A stretch of 64,000 nucleotides of DNA from Salvia splendens (GCF_004379255.2 NC_056047.1:18056293-18120292); one strand, 5' to 3'. Positions 23,889 through 36,360 are shown, counted from the first letter of the stretch. Translations and numbers: made by a program. Notes: a model not told the origin generated them from the sequence alone.

Positions 23889-25007
23889 GAGTAAAGGCCA
23901 AAATTGGTCCTGAACATATAGCCATTTTACGATTTTGGTCCTAAACATTATCTTTTGGATTTTTTGGTCCTGCACATATGGACATTTGATCATTTTGGTC
24001 CTGCACATATGGAAATTTGATCATTTTGGTCCTCCGTCAACATTTTCGTTAAAAACTAACGGTCAACATTATCTTTTGGATTTTTTGGTCCTGCACATAT
24101 GGATATGTGATCATTTTGGTCCTGCACATATGGAATTTTGATCATTTTGGTCCTCCGTCAACATTTTCGTTAAAAACTAACGGTCAACGGCCGATTTTTG
24201 ACTAAAACAATGGGTTGGGTCGGGTCGTGTTTGGGTCGGGTTTGGGTTACACGTTAAGAAAAAAAATAATTATTTTTTATTAATTAAAAAATTATAAAAC
24301 TTTAATTTTTAGTTATTTTTGTTGATTAAAAATATTATAACGACTAAAACATGATGTTATTATACGATTTAAACATGATATTACACGATAAAATAAAAAA
24401 TTACCAAATTAAAATAATCATTTTTTAATCAAAACAATAAAATTAAAGTATACTAATATTAAATCTATATAATAAAATTAAATAATTAAAAAATTATTTT
24501 TAATAAAATCTAAGCATAATATTTTCTTCAAATTCATGAAAAAATTAATTAAAAATTACTATACTTTAATTTTATTAATTAAAAAATATTAATTAATTTT
24601 TTAAGAATATTATGCTTAGATTTTAATGAAAATATTATGCTTAGATTTTAAGAAAATATTATTTTTTTCTTAACGTGTAACCCAAACCCGACCCAAACAC
24701 GACCCGACCCAACCCATTGTTTTAGTCAAAAATCGGCCGTTGACCGTTAGTTTTTAATGAAAATATTGACGGAGGACCAAAATGATCAAAATTCCATATG
24801 TGCAGGACCAAAATGATCAAATGTCCATATGTGCAGGACCAAAAAATCCAAAAGATAATGTTGACCGTTAGTTTTTAACGAAAATATTGACGGAGGACCA
24901 AAATGATCAAATGTTCATATGTGCAGGACCAAAAAATCCAAAAGATAATGTTTAGGACCAAAATCGTAAAATGGTTATATGTTCATGACCAATTTTGGCC
25001 TTTACTC
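23889..25007. mobile_element. Non-autonomous MULE with long TIRs
   Basis: 1119 bp. The ends GAGTAAAGGCC / GGCCTTTACTC are flanked by an exact 9-bp duplication TTAATTCTA (23880-23888, 25008-25016). The TIRs are more than 300 bp each and contain repeats of GGTCCTGCACATATGG and GGGTCGGGT. The centre is AT-rich and non-coding. It sits inside the solo LTR and is the youngest layer of the nest. Confidence 0.9.
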
Positions 25008-25833
25008 TTAATTCTAAGATGTAGAAAACACATACTAAAAAGTGATTTGTTTTGAAGGTTTTGATTTCCAAAAGTCGATGACAAAATTAAGCTACAAGTT
25101 AACTAAGAAAGACTATTCAAAAAGGAAAATATGTCACTCCAAGTTGCTCCCTAGGCTTGTATTGTTCTACACCTTTTACAATAATACATATGATGGGATT
25201 AAAACGTCAGCCTAATCACGTACACTGAACATGTACACGATGAGTAGTTCACAATTAGCTGAACACATAACCTATGAACCAATTTTCAATGTCTATAAAC
25301 TCCTGTGGAAGCGCGGGAGAAATAAACATATACTATAATCACCTACTTAATCCACTATCAAATTATCCTCTAAACAATTCTAATCAATAGTATACCAACA
25401 ATCAATCAATCCTAAACTATGTTAAAGAGACAATAGCAAAGGAAATAACAACACTACATTATTAGCCAAAAACATAGTGTATAAACATTAATCACATTGA
25501 TGGTATCAAATCACATGAATTCAATGGTGTAGAAACATCCATACAAAGCCTAGATTACAACTTGGAGCAACATAGAGAGCTTAGCCTAAACACATGGTGA
25601 TATTTGCAATTAAAACCATAGGAAGCATGCTCTCGTTGAGTGGAATTGGGATTTGAAGACGGATCGTCGGAATGTTGGCCGGAACTCTTCCTTTTCTTTT
25701 TCCTCCTCTCTTTCTCCCTTCTTTCTTCTCTGTTTTTCCTCTCCCCAAAAAACCTCTTTCCTTTCTCGATTTTCTTCCCTTTTCTCCTCTCATCAATCGC
25801 CAAAGAAAAACTGCCGAATTGTAGTTGAACATG

Positions 25834-26052
25834 GACTACCCGGCCGGGTGGTATTTTGCAACTGAAAAATCACCCGGTCGGGTGAAACGTTCTGGACTCC
25901 TCATGCATTGTGGAATCCACCCGCCCGGGTGGTATTTTGCAATTGAAAAATCACCCGGTCGGGTGAAACGTTCTGGACTCCGTCTTCATTAAAAATTGCA
26001 CCCGGCCGGGTGGAATTAGCAGGCATAAAAATGCACCCGACCGGGTGCCTCC
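25834..26052. repeat. ACCCGGCCGGGT palindrome repeats in the solo LTR
   Basis: Six short palindromes of the type (C)ACCCGGYCGGGT(G) are spaced 20-60 bp apart. One 60-bp block, TCACCCGGTCGGGTGAAACG plus GTTCTGGACTCC and its flank, appears twice (about 25868 and 25950). CpG-rich in AT-rich surroundings. Confidence 0.8.
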
Positions 26053-26595
26053 CTTTGAGAGCTTTCTGGGCAGTTTGGCGAATTTTTGCATAACTTTTCA
26101 CCATTCGGGCTTCATTCCTACACCATAAAACATACTTTTGCAAGCATCAAACTATATAAATCATGTAAAGTTAGGGAAATAAAAACGTACAATTTGATTC
26201 GCATCAGTCAGCCTATTTTGGAAAAGTTTCAGCATGTTCCTTCAATCATAGGTGTTCTAGTTAGTTTAACTCCAGTTTACAAGTTGTCTTGAGTTTGATT
26301 GTCATGCAAGTGTCCGTATGTTTCCCATCCGCTAGGTCCAGTAGATAGATCCAGTTTAATTCCACCAGGTCAAGTAGATTAGAGTCTTAACCCACTTAAT
26401 GAATGCGTGGAAGCAGCCGGCCCATTTTCCGATTGTGTCATAGAAACAATCTCGAGTAGGTCCCTAGTCTCTGTGGTTCAACCCCGCTCTTGCCGCTTAT
26501 ACTTTGTAATATTTGTTGCATTAGTGGGAAATTATAAATCTTGTTGAAAGGAGGACACTTGCACACGACACACGTGCAAAAATCCTCCCTTCAAA

Positions 26596-26613
26596 TGGCG
26601 CCGTTTCCGGGGA
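26596..26613 (+). other. Primer binding site, tRNA-Asp type
   Basis: TGGCGCCGTTTCCGGGGA, two bases after the 5' LTR. It differs by one base from the complement of the plant tRNA-Asp 3' end (TGGCGCCGTTGCCGGGGA). Confidence 0.8.
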
Positions 26614-27830
26614 CTATGGTGTTATCTACTTGATTTTATTTCTCAGCCACTGTAAATAGCTTTCGGCATTCTTTAATTTTCTGTTTTTGATCGTTTTCTT
26701 TTGTCCAGGCATGACTTCTTATCCAAGGTGTTTTCCAAGGTTGAAAAAATCAAGGCTGAAGTGGAGAAGGAAAGCTCTGAGATTACATGTGGCCGAAAGA
26801 ATGCCTATGGGGCTAAGGAGTTTTCTTGTTCTTTCAATTTTATGATTAATGGTTGCATATATGATCCTTGGATACTTTAGAAGCTCATTTTGTAAATACT
26901 TTTAGTCGACTTTTAATTCTTGTAAATAGTTTTCTAAGAAAAATAAAAAACATTTAATTTTTTTTTTTAATTTTTTTTTTAAAAATTAGAAAATTGCAAA
27001 AAGATTTTAGTTTTTTAAATCCCTTTTTCTAATTAAGTTTATTTAAAAAAAATTAGGGATAATTCGGAGTTACGCTTAATGGAAGAAACTCCACTACGCA
27101 TGCACTTTATTATTGCCTAACTGGTCAGTTTGCTACGTACTCTTCGGGAATCTGCTGGGTCAGGTAGATAGGAAGGAATTTGAAAATTTTTGGACTGAAC
27201 CAGTATACTCCCAAGAATACTTTAGCAAAAGTTGTACATAGTGTGAATATGTTTTTTCTGAAATTCCTTATTAAAATCCAAACAAAGAAAATAATTTAAT
27301 CCCAAAAATATTTTCGAAATTCTAAGTAAATATGGGAAAGAAGTTTATAAATGAAAAAAAATTGGATCTTATATTCAATTGACCAGTTTGCTTAAGAATT
27401 TCAAGTTTTAGTTTCGTAGGTCAGGAAGAGAGTACAAGGGACCTCCAATGAATTCCAAGGATGAAGCTCTCAATTCAGGAAATAAGGAAGACGACTACCT
27501 GACCCAGCAGAATGGCAAGTCAGAAACAGGGGAAACAAAGGATTCCGCCCAGCAGGGGGTGGCCAAATCTGCTCTAGAAACTCCAGAACTGTCGATGTTG
27601 ATGTACCAATAAGTGTGAATGCAACCCCCATGATCAGCAAGAGGACCAAGAAGACAAGCACCACCAGCACCCCCAGGAAGGCTGACTCCCAAAGGAGCCA
27701 GGGTCAGAATTGATCCACCACCCCCAATAACCAAGTAAATTTTAATTTCTATTTTTAGCTTTTAGTTTTTTCAGTTTTAGTTTTTTAGTATGCATGCTAA
27801 GTTGTTTATTGGTGTTTCTATGCCTTCTCC

Positions 27831-28016
27831 CACTTAGGCCATGGCTTAGCCTAAGTGTGAGAAGTTTGTGTGCTTAACATGTTTTGTTTTCAGTGTTTCT
27901 TGTGTATCTGCTCACACTTAGCCCATGGCTTGGCCTAAGTGTGAGGAGACTGTTATGTATATATGTCTTGTTTGTGTTTTACCTTCTTACACTTAGCCCA
28001 ATGCTTGGTCTAAGTG
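27831..28016 (+). repeat. Three 27-nt hairpins, Athila-like 3' region
   Basis: Hairpins at 27831-27857, 27915-27941 and 27990-28016. Each has outer stem CACTTAG/CTAAGTG. The inner stems vary but stay paired (for example CCAA/TTGG in the third). Each is followed by TGAG and a G-rich stretch. The same array, two copies, is in the second Athila element near 60988-61100. Confidence 0.85.
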
Positions 28017-28029
28017 TGAGAAGTTTGTG

Positions 28030-29564
28030 TTTTGTTGTGTTTGTTTCATGTCGCCACTAACTGCCCTGTTTTCCACTTCATTGGGATTGCTTGGGGACAA
28101 GCATGGATGAAGTGGGAGGGGAGAGAGCAGTTAGTGCAGCCCGTGTCAAGCATGTAAATAATCTGTTAGGTCTAAGAATCAGTTGAAAGTTTTTTTTAGG
28201 TTCGGTGTTTATGCATAACTGGTGTAACAAAGAGCAAAAGCCCCTTAGGGAAAGTAATTGAAGAGAGAATACATGCCAATTTTGAATCCTTTTCTTTTAA
28301 TAAATCAAAGTCAGTTGGATGAAGTAAGAACGATTGGAAATGCTTAAATTTGAGACCAACCGTGAAGCCCTGTTAAAAGTGAGTTATAAGCCTAGAGTAG
28401 AATACTTTCTACGAAACACAATAAAAAGAATAGAGTGGCTGCCATTGATGCTAAGAGAAAAGTGACACAGATAGTAAGGAAGGCAATAGGAATAACCATT
28501 TTGAGCTTAATTCTTTCAAACTTACTGAACCTGCCTCATTGGAAGGGCACCCCTAGTGAACACGTTGGGCCTATACTAAATTTTCTCCATTTTTTGGAAC
28601 CATTAGCCTTCATGCCATGTGAACAAGGGGGCAGGGATGGAGTAGCTCGATGGTAGGGGTAGAAGATAGATTGAGAAACAAGGTAAAAATGAGAAAAAGT
28701 TAGAAATAATAAACGGGCAAGGAAAGTTGTAACTTGACCCAAGAAAAAAGTTAGAATATGGGCAGGAAAAAATATATACATGTTATCAGGCCCAGGAAAA
28801 AAGAAGAAGAAAATGGGCAGGAACAGTTGTTACTTGACCCAAGAAAAAATACAGATATACATATATATATATATATACATAAAGAAAAAGATAAGAAGGG
28901 GCAGAAAAAGTTTTATGGCCCAGAAAACATCTCCATAAGGTTGGAAAATATAAAATCATACACGGGAGTTTGTTGCTAAGTTTTGTCCCTAAGTTCACAT
29001 GTCCGCATCATGCCTTTACTTATATTTCTGAACTTAGGTCCCTCAGGATTCTCACCGATATACATTGTACTCCCCTAGCCCCATTACAACCCAGTAAAAG
29101 ACCTTAAGGAACTATTTTGTGGCATCAATCTTAAGGCATCAATGGTATGGCAAAATGAAGAGTGAATTATTCCTTACGTCCCTAGTGAGAAATTAGCGAT
29201 CGAGCGAACCCAACAGGAAGTAAAAATTTTAGGCTATCTTGACGAACTGACAGCTTGACTAGATAGAAGAAGGGAGGGGGAAGAATCTGAGGCTGTAAAT
29301 GCTTGGATCGACCTTAAACTTGTGGGGATGACTGCGACGAAAAATTCCAGTTCATGCACTTATGTGTTTTTTTTCTTTGTCTTGTTGTTTACGTATGTGT
29401 GTTCGTGTCTGTTTTCTGTGTCCAAGTTTTCTTAGGTCACGGAGTCTTAGTTTGGTTTTCTTTTCTTAGGGTCGGTTAAAAGGGGAACATGCATTGAATT
29501 TTGCCTTATTTATTTTTCTTGTCTTTCATGCTTGAGGACAAGCATGGTTTAAGTGTGAGTAGTT
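28030..29564 (+). other. 3' non-coding region of the Athila-like element
   Basis: No gene. It contains a conserved CTTGGGGACAAGCATGGATG block near 28090, repeats of GGGCAGGAA and ACTTGACCCAAGAAAAA (28700-28870), and the region before the 3' LTR with GGTTTAAGTGTGAGTAGTTT as the probable plus-strand priming site. All these also occur, diverged, at 61190-62245. Confidence 0.7.
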
Positions 29565-31111
29565 TGATAAGGCTCGTTTCATGCATTGGTTTTTGGTGAT
29601 ATTACATGCCTTTTTTGGGAGATAATGCGCAAATTTGAGATTAAGTGTGCCGATATTGGCTGGGTCAAGTAGATACTGCAAATTGACCGAGCAGATGCAA
29701 AATGAGCATGAAAGGAGTAAAAATTGTCAAAAATCCGTTAGGTCAAAGATAATTATCAGGAGAGCAGGTGCGTGAAAAATCTGTCGGACCTAGAAACGCA
29801 CACAAATTACCCGGGGCAGGGAAAATGGAGCAGAAAAAGTGAAGAAATGAGCAGATTTAAAAGATCCTATTTTAAGGGTACAAACGTCAAATCATGAAGA
29901 GCATACCCTAGGGATTCGAGATTGAAGCCTCCCTATATAAAGGGACCAACATGAATGAAGATGGCAGCGCTTAACGCTACCATTCTCGTAGTTTAGGTAG
30001 GAAACTCTCATAGGCGCTTAACGCCACTACTCTCTTAGCTTAGTTTAGTTGAGTTGCTGATTCCTTAGCTTAGTTTAGATAGTTCACTACTTTCTTAGCT
30101 TAGTTCATTGGTTTCGACGGTGGAATTGACGACTCCGGCGTTGGATCCTTGCTTTCTTTACTGTTTTTGAGATGATGTAGTTAGATCTCGAGTTTAATCA
30201 GAGGAATTGACGACTCCGCCGTTGGATCTCGACTTATTTCCAGTTTTATGAAGCTTTGGTGTTTATTTTCATGTTGATGATGTTATTTACTCATGTTTCT
30301 TGGATGCTTTTCGCAATTCGTGGCTTAGATGTTTAGATCCATGATATTTACATGATTTCCAGTAGTTTAGAGGTTGAGATCTAGTTATTCACGTGCTCGA
30401 TTTCTGAGATTTGTTAGTTTAGGTGATGCATGCAAGATTAATCTGTGTTTATTCCGCTTTATGCTTGACCCAGGAGAGTAGATCTGGCAGTTCTAGCTTG
30501 AATTTCGTGTTTACGTCACGTTTTGAAGCATGCTCTGTTTTATTTCGTCAATGGTGTTGAAGCTATGTTCCATGCTTTGTTTTTACTTGGTTGTTTGGAG
30601 AAGATGAAGTAAGAGGTTGTTAGAAATCAGATATGTTTTTTGCTTTTGCTTTTTTTGCTTTTCACAGTTTCTGCCAGCCCCAGCCAGTTTAGGAAAAATG
30701 GTCCCCACTTGCTTTTGCATCTTTGTCAGCCTATTTTGGAAAAGTTTCAGCATGTTCCTTCAATCATAGGTGTTCTAGTTAGTTTAACTCTAGTTTACAA
30801 GTTGTCTTGAGTTTGATTGTCATGCAAGTGTCCGTACGTTTCCCATCCGCTAGGTCCAGTAGATAGATCCAGTTTAATTCCGCCAGGTCAAGTAGATTAG
30901 AGTTTTAACCCACTTAATTAATGCGTGGAAGCAGCCAGCCCATTTTCCGATTGTGTCGTAGAAATAATCTCGAGTAGGTCCCTAGTCTCTGTGGTTCAAC
31001 CCCGCTCTTGCCGCTTATACTTTGTAATATTTGTTGCATTAGTGGGAAATTATAAATCTTGTTGAAAGGAGGACACGTGCACATGACACACGTGCAAAAA
31101 TCCTCCCTTCA
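29565..31111 (+). repeat. 3' LTR of the Athila-like element
   Basis: 1547 bp with TG...CA ends and followed directly by GGGTT. It shows the uninterrupted form of the LTR. Confidence 0.93.
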
Positions 31112-31464
31112 GGGTTGAAATGTATCTTGTATTTAACCTTCATTGGCTTGATTATATTGGGTAATTTTTGCAATGACTACTTATTTTGATTATGATAATA
31201 ATTTACAAGTTATATATACATTGAAGTGTAATGAATTGTGAATTTGTAATTTAGGAGTTAGCTGTAAATTAGGTCTTATAAATCATGAATTGTGATGAAT
31301 TGGAGTATCTAATATATAATATATGATTGGATATTAATGGATTATGAGTGAATCATTTGGTTTATAATATTTTATTGTTTTGATGATGAGTTTGAATTTA
31401 TATGTTATTTGTATTTTAAATGTGAGTTTGTAATTCTTGTTTTGTAAATATGTTATTAGATTAG

Positions 31465-33302
31465 ATGGAAACTTCAAGTTCTAGCGGGCAGTTATTATAT
31501 GGACTTGAAGATCCGTCAGTGCTATATCTTCAGAAAAAACACATTTCAAATAAACTACTGAAAGATGGCACAACACATCTTTTCAAAGTTCGACGGAAGG
31601 AAAGTAAGACATGGGATGTGGATATTCATGACAATGTGAGGTATTGGCTTGACATATTTGGTTTCAAAGGCGTGATGGATTGTGGGAAGTCGATGAAGGT
31701 CAACAATGAGCTTATCACGGCTTTGATTGAGCGTTGGAGGCCGGAGACGCACACTTTCCATCTACCGATTGGAGAGATGACGGTGACCTTAGAAGATATG
31801 CAAGCCATTTGGGGCTTGAGAGCGGACAGTCATGTCGGATATACCGATTGGCCTAGCAAGTTCCGAGATTTGTTGGGCTGGCTACCAGATACAAAAATAG
31901 AGACAAAGCAAGACGGTTTGCTGATTACCGCTCTGATCAATCAAACGAGGATACCTTTGGGTGATGACCTACCTACATATGTATACATCCAAAGGGCACG
32001 TATCCATGCCCTAATTTTGTTAGGAGGACTCATTTTACCAGACACCACGGGGTGTAAGGTTCCTTTTATGTGGTTGAATGCATTTGAGGATCCGGACGAG
32101 GTGAAGAATATTAGTTGGGAAAGTGCGGCTTTGTCGTACCTGTATCATTATCTGTGCGAGGCTTCCATGGATAAGAGGAAAGAGTTGGGTGGGCCTATGA
32201 TGCTTCTGCAGCTATGGGCGTGAGAAAGAATGCCCACATTGAGGCCGTCGTTTGTAGTAGCGCTCGTGCACAAGCCGTATACGCCATGTGGGGCCAGGTG
32301 ATATATTTAAACATTTCTTTGTTTATGTATCTTGGGGGTTCTTTTTTATATCAATTTTATTTATAGGTGGAAAGGAATTACACAAATAGGAAATGCTCCT
32401 AGATTTTCGGTGGAGCATTACCGTGATCAAATATCCTTGATTATACCTGACCAGGTGAATTTTATTTTTATGCTGACTTAATTTATGAATTTATTATGAA
32501 GTTAATTTTGGCATTTGCATTGTTGGTTTGTAGTTTCTGTAGACACCATATGCAGATTGCATACTGCCTGACTACTGCAATGATGTGAATGGATTCTTCA
32601 TGTGCGACACTTACTTGGTGTGTTGGGCCTATGTCGAGGCACATGAGGCTGGATGAGTGCGCAGACAATTTAATCGGTACCAAGATATTTCTCAATTCGT
32701 AGATAGGATGCTAAAAAATGCCGATCATTTGGGTAAAAATGATCGGCGTGGTAAGAAGGGTAATAATTGGGAAAACATGCATCAGTTCTACATTGGGGAG
32801 TGGGACATGAGGTATGAAAGGTTCCATGCAACCGTAGACGCCGCAACGATGTCCATGAACATTCCATTGAGTCCGGGGTATATGGCGTGGTATAACAAGA
32901 TTACAGTGACGTACCTGACTCAACCTGGGTACGGTCAACTGCTGGGATGAACGATTCAGCTTCTTCGATGAGATTACCTGTAAGTTAGTTAAATTAAACT
33001 ATATGCTTTCATGTGTTATAGATTGTTTCGTATTGATATTTGTATGATTTGTTTTTATCTAGGTTGAGAGTTTTCAGCAGGTTTGGCATTTAACTACTGA
33101 ACAAGAAATGGACCCAAGAATGCGACAGATTCGAGAAATTGCTAGGTATGTCCTTCAATCTACGAATCACGCCGATGTCATGGAGTACCCGGCTTCCCAA
33201 CACCAAGATGTGGTCATGCCTTATGAAGCACAAGTAATTCCACCACGTCGTGGAGTAATTCCACCAAGATGCAGCAACATGTTTTTTATCCAACCGCAGT
33301 AA
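31465..33302 (+). pseudogene. Plant mobile domain (PMD) protein, transposon-borne
   Basis: The first exon is open for 252 codons and shows the PMD family: LITALIERWRPETHTFHLPIGEMTVTLEDMQAIWGL, near the N terminus, is its most conserved block. The family is related to MAIN/MAIL proteins and those annotated as phosphatase 7 long form, and occurs in transposons and as host silencing genes. Further exons at about 32367-32456 (WKGITQIGNAPRFSVEHYRDQ), 32535-32947 (CDTYLVCWAYVEAHEAG) and 33063-33302 complete it. Broken by TGA at 32221 (in LWA-W-ER), TAG near 32540 (in QFL-W-TPY) and TGA near 32654 (in EAG-R-VRR). Each fits one C-to-T or G-to-A change. It lies in the MULE, convergent with MURA. Confidence 0.85.
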
Positions 33303-33443
33303 AAACACTGTCTTCACCAACAAGTCCTGTTATAACAGAAAGAGTATGATTTCCCATAACACGATCCAACAGATAAAGGTATATTAAATTTATGAAAATC
33401 AAAAATTGAGAAGAAAAAATACTTCTGCAAATGTCAACAACTC

Positions 33444-35963
33444 CTACATAACACGACCGACTGAGCAATTTCTTAGGTCATGCCCCTCTACGCCGTAATT
33501 CCTGCACTTGCAGGGAGCTCTCGGTTCATCTTCCTTGCGGACATCCATTTGATTAGGAATCTTCCTTGTTCTGCCTCATCCGCGCTTTCGAGGAAGCAAC
33601 TGTTTAGGGGTGATACGCAATTTCCATCCAGGTTTAGCCCAATAGTCTTCGTGTCTTGGTGCGTGAAATGGGCCACCAGAGTACTGTGCTTCCCATGTAG
33701 CTTTGTGGTTGTGTTTATCAATGAGTACAAACATAGCGTTATTGCCACTTCCTACAAGTGCACTTTGAATCCCTAAACTCGACCTCTTGTTTGTTATTGC
33801 CCTTTGCCTGTCCATTTTCTAAACGTGGACGACTTAGAATTTGGTAATGGCCTAGTTCTCGGTTAAGTACTGAACAGTAATGTATTTGCCCCTTTGCATC
33901 ATTCTCAGCAAGTTTGTCCCTCGCCCACGGGGTTAACCGACCTTCGGTATGTTGTATTTCTATTTTTCTATCTGCTCACCATTGCATTGTTCTCCAAAAT
34001 GTCAGATCAACCAAAGCTCTAATTGACAACTCTCTTATACCTTTCAACATTTTGTTGTAGTTCTCTGACATGTTTGTTGAGGTCACCCCCCATCTCAGTT
34101 CATCATTGTAACAAAGAGACCAATTTTCTTTTTTGGCTTTGTTGAGCTCTTGTATCGCAACAATACTTTCCTCCCGTAGTGCACGTCGCCTTCGCATGTA
34201 TTTACATACTTGAGTTGTGACATCCAATGCCCATACCATGTCTTTCACATTAGTGCCCTTACATTTCGTCAAGATATTTTTTCTCAAATGGATCAAACAA
34301 AATTTGTGGTGACATATCGACGACTTTTTCCATTCATCAAAACGCATAGCCTTAAGGATTCCTTTATGCCTATCCGAAATGATGCACACCTCCCTTTGGT
34401 ATTTCACCACAAGAATTCTTACATGATCCAAAAACCACTTCCAACTGTCGCCAGTTTCTTCATCAACAACAACATATGCAATCGACATGCATTTTTTGTT
34501 AGTATCAACACCACAAGCAATAAGCAACAAACAACTTACCTCTAAATCTTCCAGAAGGTGAGTCCCGTCTATTGTTAAAACTGGTTGGCACTCTTGGAAA
34601 GCATGTATAGCAGGCCCAAGTGCTCAGAAAATGTAATAGAAGACTTTATTACGTCCCTGGCTCAACAACTCATTGTGCCTCCACTCAACAATTGTGCCTA
34701 GATTCCTTGACTGCAGTTCAAGCATGTAGCTTGACAACTATCTAAATGACTCCTCCCATCCACCAAATACAATCTCTATAGCCCTTCTCCATGCATACCA
34801 TGCCTTCTTATAACTGATTACCACATGAAATCTGTCATGAACAAAATTTCTTAAGGCTATGGCTTTGTACTTGACATTTTTTAGCAATTGATGGCGAATA
34901 CACAAAGCAATCATTGATGATGAAAAGTTAGCATGTCCTATATCATTACGATGGCCTTCACAACTATGGCGTCCCACCTACTTCTTAATTTCCCACATAT
35001 CATCATGGGCCATTTGTGTAACAGAAACTTCCCACGAATATTCATTCGCTTTTCAGCCTCGGTCTTGCTGATAATAGCTACCCCATCTCCTGTCCTCCCT
35101 GCTAGATATTTGCATACGGCATGCCACCTTCTTAATTTGCTCTCAACCACCCTAAATTGCCGGTGTTGCCTCAGACTCCACATAGTAATAGCAGTCTTCA
35201 CATGCAACTCGCTATCAAATTTTGTTCCCAAATTAATCCGATACTGGTATGCTCCATCCCAGTATATAGTATTGTGTTCATTACCAACATCAGGTACCCC
35301 AGAAGGACCACTCGGTAGTCTGCGAAAATATTTCAACCCACTGTGAACGTATTCTGGAAGTGGTTGTTCACCTTGCACGACAGATTTACACACTATCTCC
35401 TCATCACTAGAAACATCACCTGGAGAATCATCACTTAAAATAGCACCAGATCATGATGACGACAATGGTGGATCAAGGTCTCTTCGTACAACATCAACAT
35501 CAACATTATCTTGAAAATTCACTTGATTATTCATTCCAACATCAGCAGCATCTGCTTGCTCATTCATACCACAATCAAAGCTCATATGTTCAACCCTCGT
35601 AGATGATCCAACACCATAATCAACAACTGGTGGGATTTCTAAATTTCTAACAGACGAATACTCAAGAAATAATTCAATATGACGAGTAGAATTTAGAGTC
35701 TCATTGAACATAAACATCACACTTTCATCACTGTCAACCCCAATACATATATAACTCATACCGGTACCAAAGAGACAATGCCTCCATGATATTTCGATGG
35801 AGTGTTGATATGAATCTATTCTTATCTTAGCACATATAATTGCAACTAATTCAGAGAATGAAACACACGAATTCAATACGATGGAGGCTCTCGCACTAGG
35901 TGGATCATAACCAATACCCACTTGAAGAAGTTGAACTATTCTACTACCCCAATAAAAACACAA
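33444..35963 (-). pseudogene. MURA-type MULE transposase
   Basis: In order: an N-terminal domain (35963-35451), the MuDR DNA-binding region (FDSELHVKTAITMWSLRQHR, near 35180), the DDE catalytic core and a C-terminal zinc knuckle near 33465-33514. Catalytic Asp residues are seen in TIDGTHL (near 34570) and ISDRHKGI (near 34370); MSENYNKMLKG (near 34060) lies where the family has its Glu. Lesions: TGA at 35451 in an otherwise continuous frame, a frameshift near 34960, a stop near 34738, stops before 33976, and frame changes to the end. In the knuckle (C-x2-C-x4-H-x4-C) the second Cys is Tyr. It would cut and rejoin the MULE ends; this copy cannot. Confidence 0.85.
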
Positions 35964-36026
35964 ATACTTGCATGATTTCTGAAAAAAAAAATATACAAAC
36001 CAACAACAATTAGAAACAATTTTTTT

Positions 36027-36351
36027 CTATAAACCATAATTTAGTAAATTTAAGATAAATTTATTAGAAACCCTAAAAAAATTAAACCATGATTTCGCAT
36101 CGTCTAAAAAAATTAAGCGACGCATGCGTTTTATTGGAAGACGCATGACCCTCATGCGTCTTCTAAAAAAATTAAAAAATTTGAACGACGCATGTCTTTC
36201 ATGCGTCTTCCTATAAAACTCATCACGGTCATGCGTTTCATTAACGGGCGACGCATGAGGGTCATGTGTCTCTCCCAAAGCTGGAATAAAAAAAAGGCAA
36301 GTACACTTATGGAATTTTAAAAATCCCCTAGAACTAAAAAAGAATCAACCC
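36027..36351. repeat. MULE right TIR
   Basis: Inverted copy of 21906-22230 with some decay; one palindrome unit has collapsed to GACGCATGCGTT. It would serve as the MURA promoter region. Confidence 0.9.
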
Positions 36352-36360
36352 CTAGATTCA

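Larger units (their letters stand above)
23737..26206. mobile_element. Solo LTR of another LTR retrotransposon
   Basis: It begins TGATGTGTAATTTTTGAG and ends GATTCGCATCA, so has TG...CA ends, and lies between exact 5-bp duplications GTCAG (23732-23736, 26207-26211). The intact right LTR of the host element (near 30730) shows the empty site, which proves the insertion. Without the nested MULE it is about 1.34 kb. No internal region or partner LTR is present. The 3' part has repeated ACCCGGCCGGGT palindromes. Confidence 0.88.
22571..26593 (+). repeat. 5' LTR (interrupted by a solo LTR)
   Basis: The LTR parts are 22571-23736 and 26212-26593, with the solo LTR and its repeated target site between. 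A CCTATATAAAG TATA box lies at about 22939-22949. Divergence from the 3' LTR is a few percent by eye. Confidence 0.92.
22571..31111 (+). mobile_element. Athila-like LTR retrotransposon, non-autonomous
   Basis: LTRs at 22571-26593 (enlarged by a nested solo LTR; about 1548 bp without it) and 29565-31111 (1547 bp) begin TGATAAGGCTCGTTTCATGC and end CCTCCCTTCA. The target duplication GGGTT is exact (22566-22570, 31112-31116). The PBS TGGCGCCGTTTCCGGGGA resembles the tRNA-Asp type of Athila elements. The 3.0 kb interior lacks gag, protease, RT and integrase; it keeps what looks like the tail of Athila ORF3 (to about 27730) and the 3' non-coding region with its hairpin array. LTR start, PBS, hairpins and PPT all match the full Athila element at 50622, so it is probably a deletion derivative of a relative. 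Confidence 0.92.
21906..36351. mobile_element. Mutator-like element (MULE) carrying MURA and a PMD gene
   Basis: Terminal inverted repeats of about 325 bp (21906-22230 and 36027-36351) begin GGGTTAATTC / GGGTTGATTC and are flanked by an exact 9-bp duplication CTAGATTCA (21897-21905, 36352-36360), the Mutator signature. Without the 8.5 kb LTR element nested at 22571 it would be about 5.9 kb. It holds a PMD-protein gene (+) and a MURA transposase gene (-) that converge, like mudrB and mudrA of maize MuDR. Both are broken, so the element is immobile unless helped. It inserted between the 3' ends of NUP93 and INO80. Confidence 0.92.

Noticed and set aside
31465..32223. PMD frame as a functional host gene
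   Set aside because: It is inside the MULE, the frame ends at a stop where the family has Trp, and the following exons carry further stops.
35451..35963. Separate gene upstream of the transposase
   Set aside because: It is in the same frame as the next MURA segment, separated only by one TGA codon.
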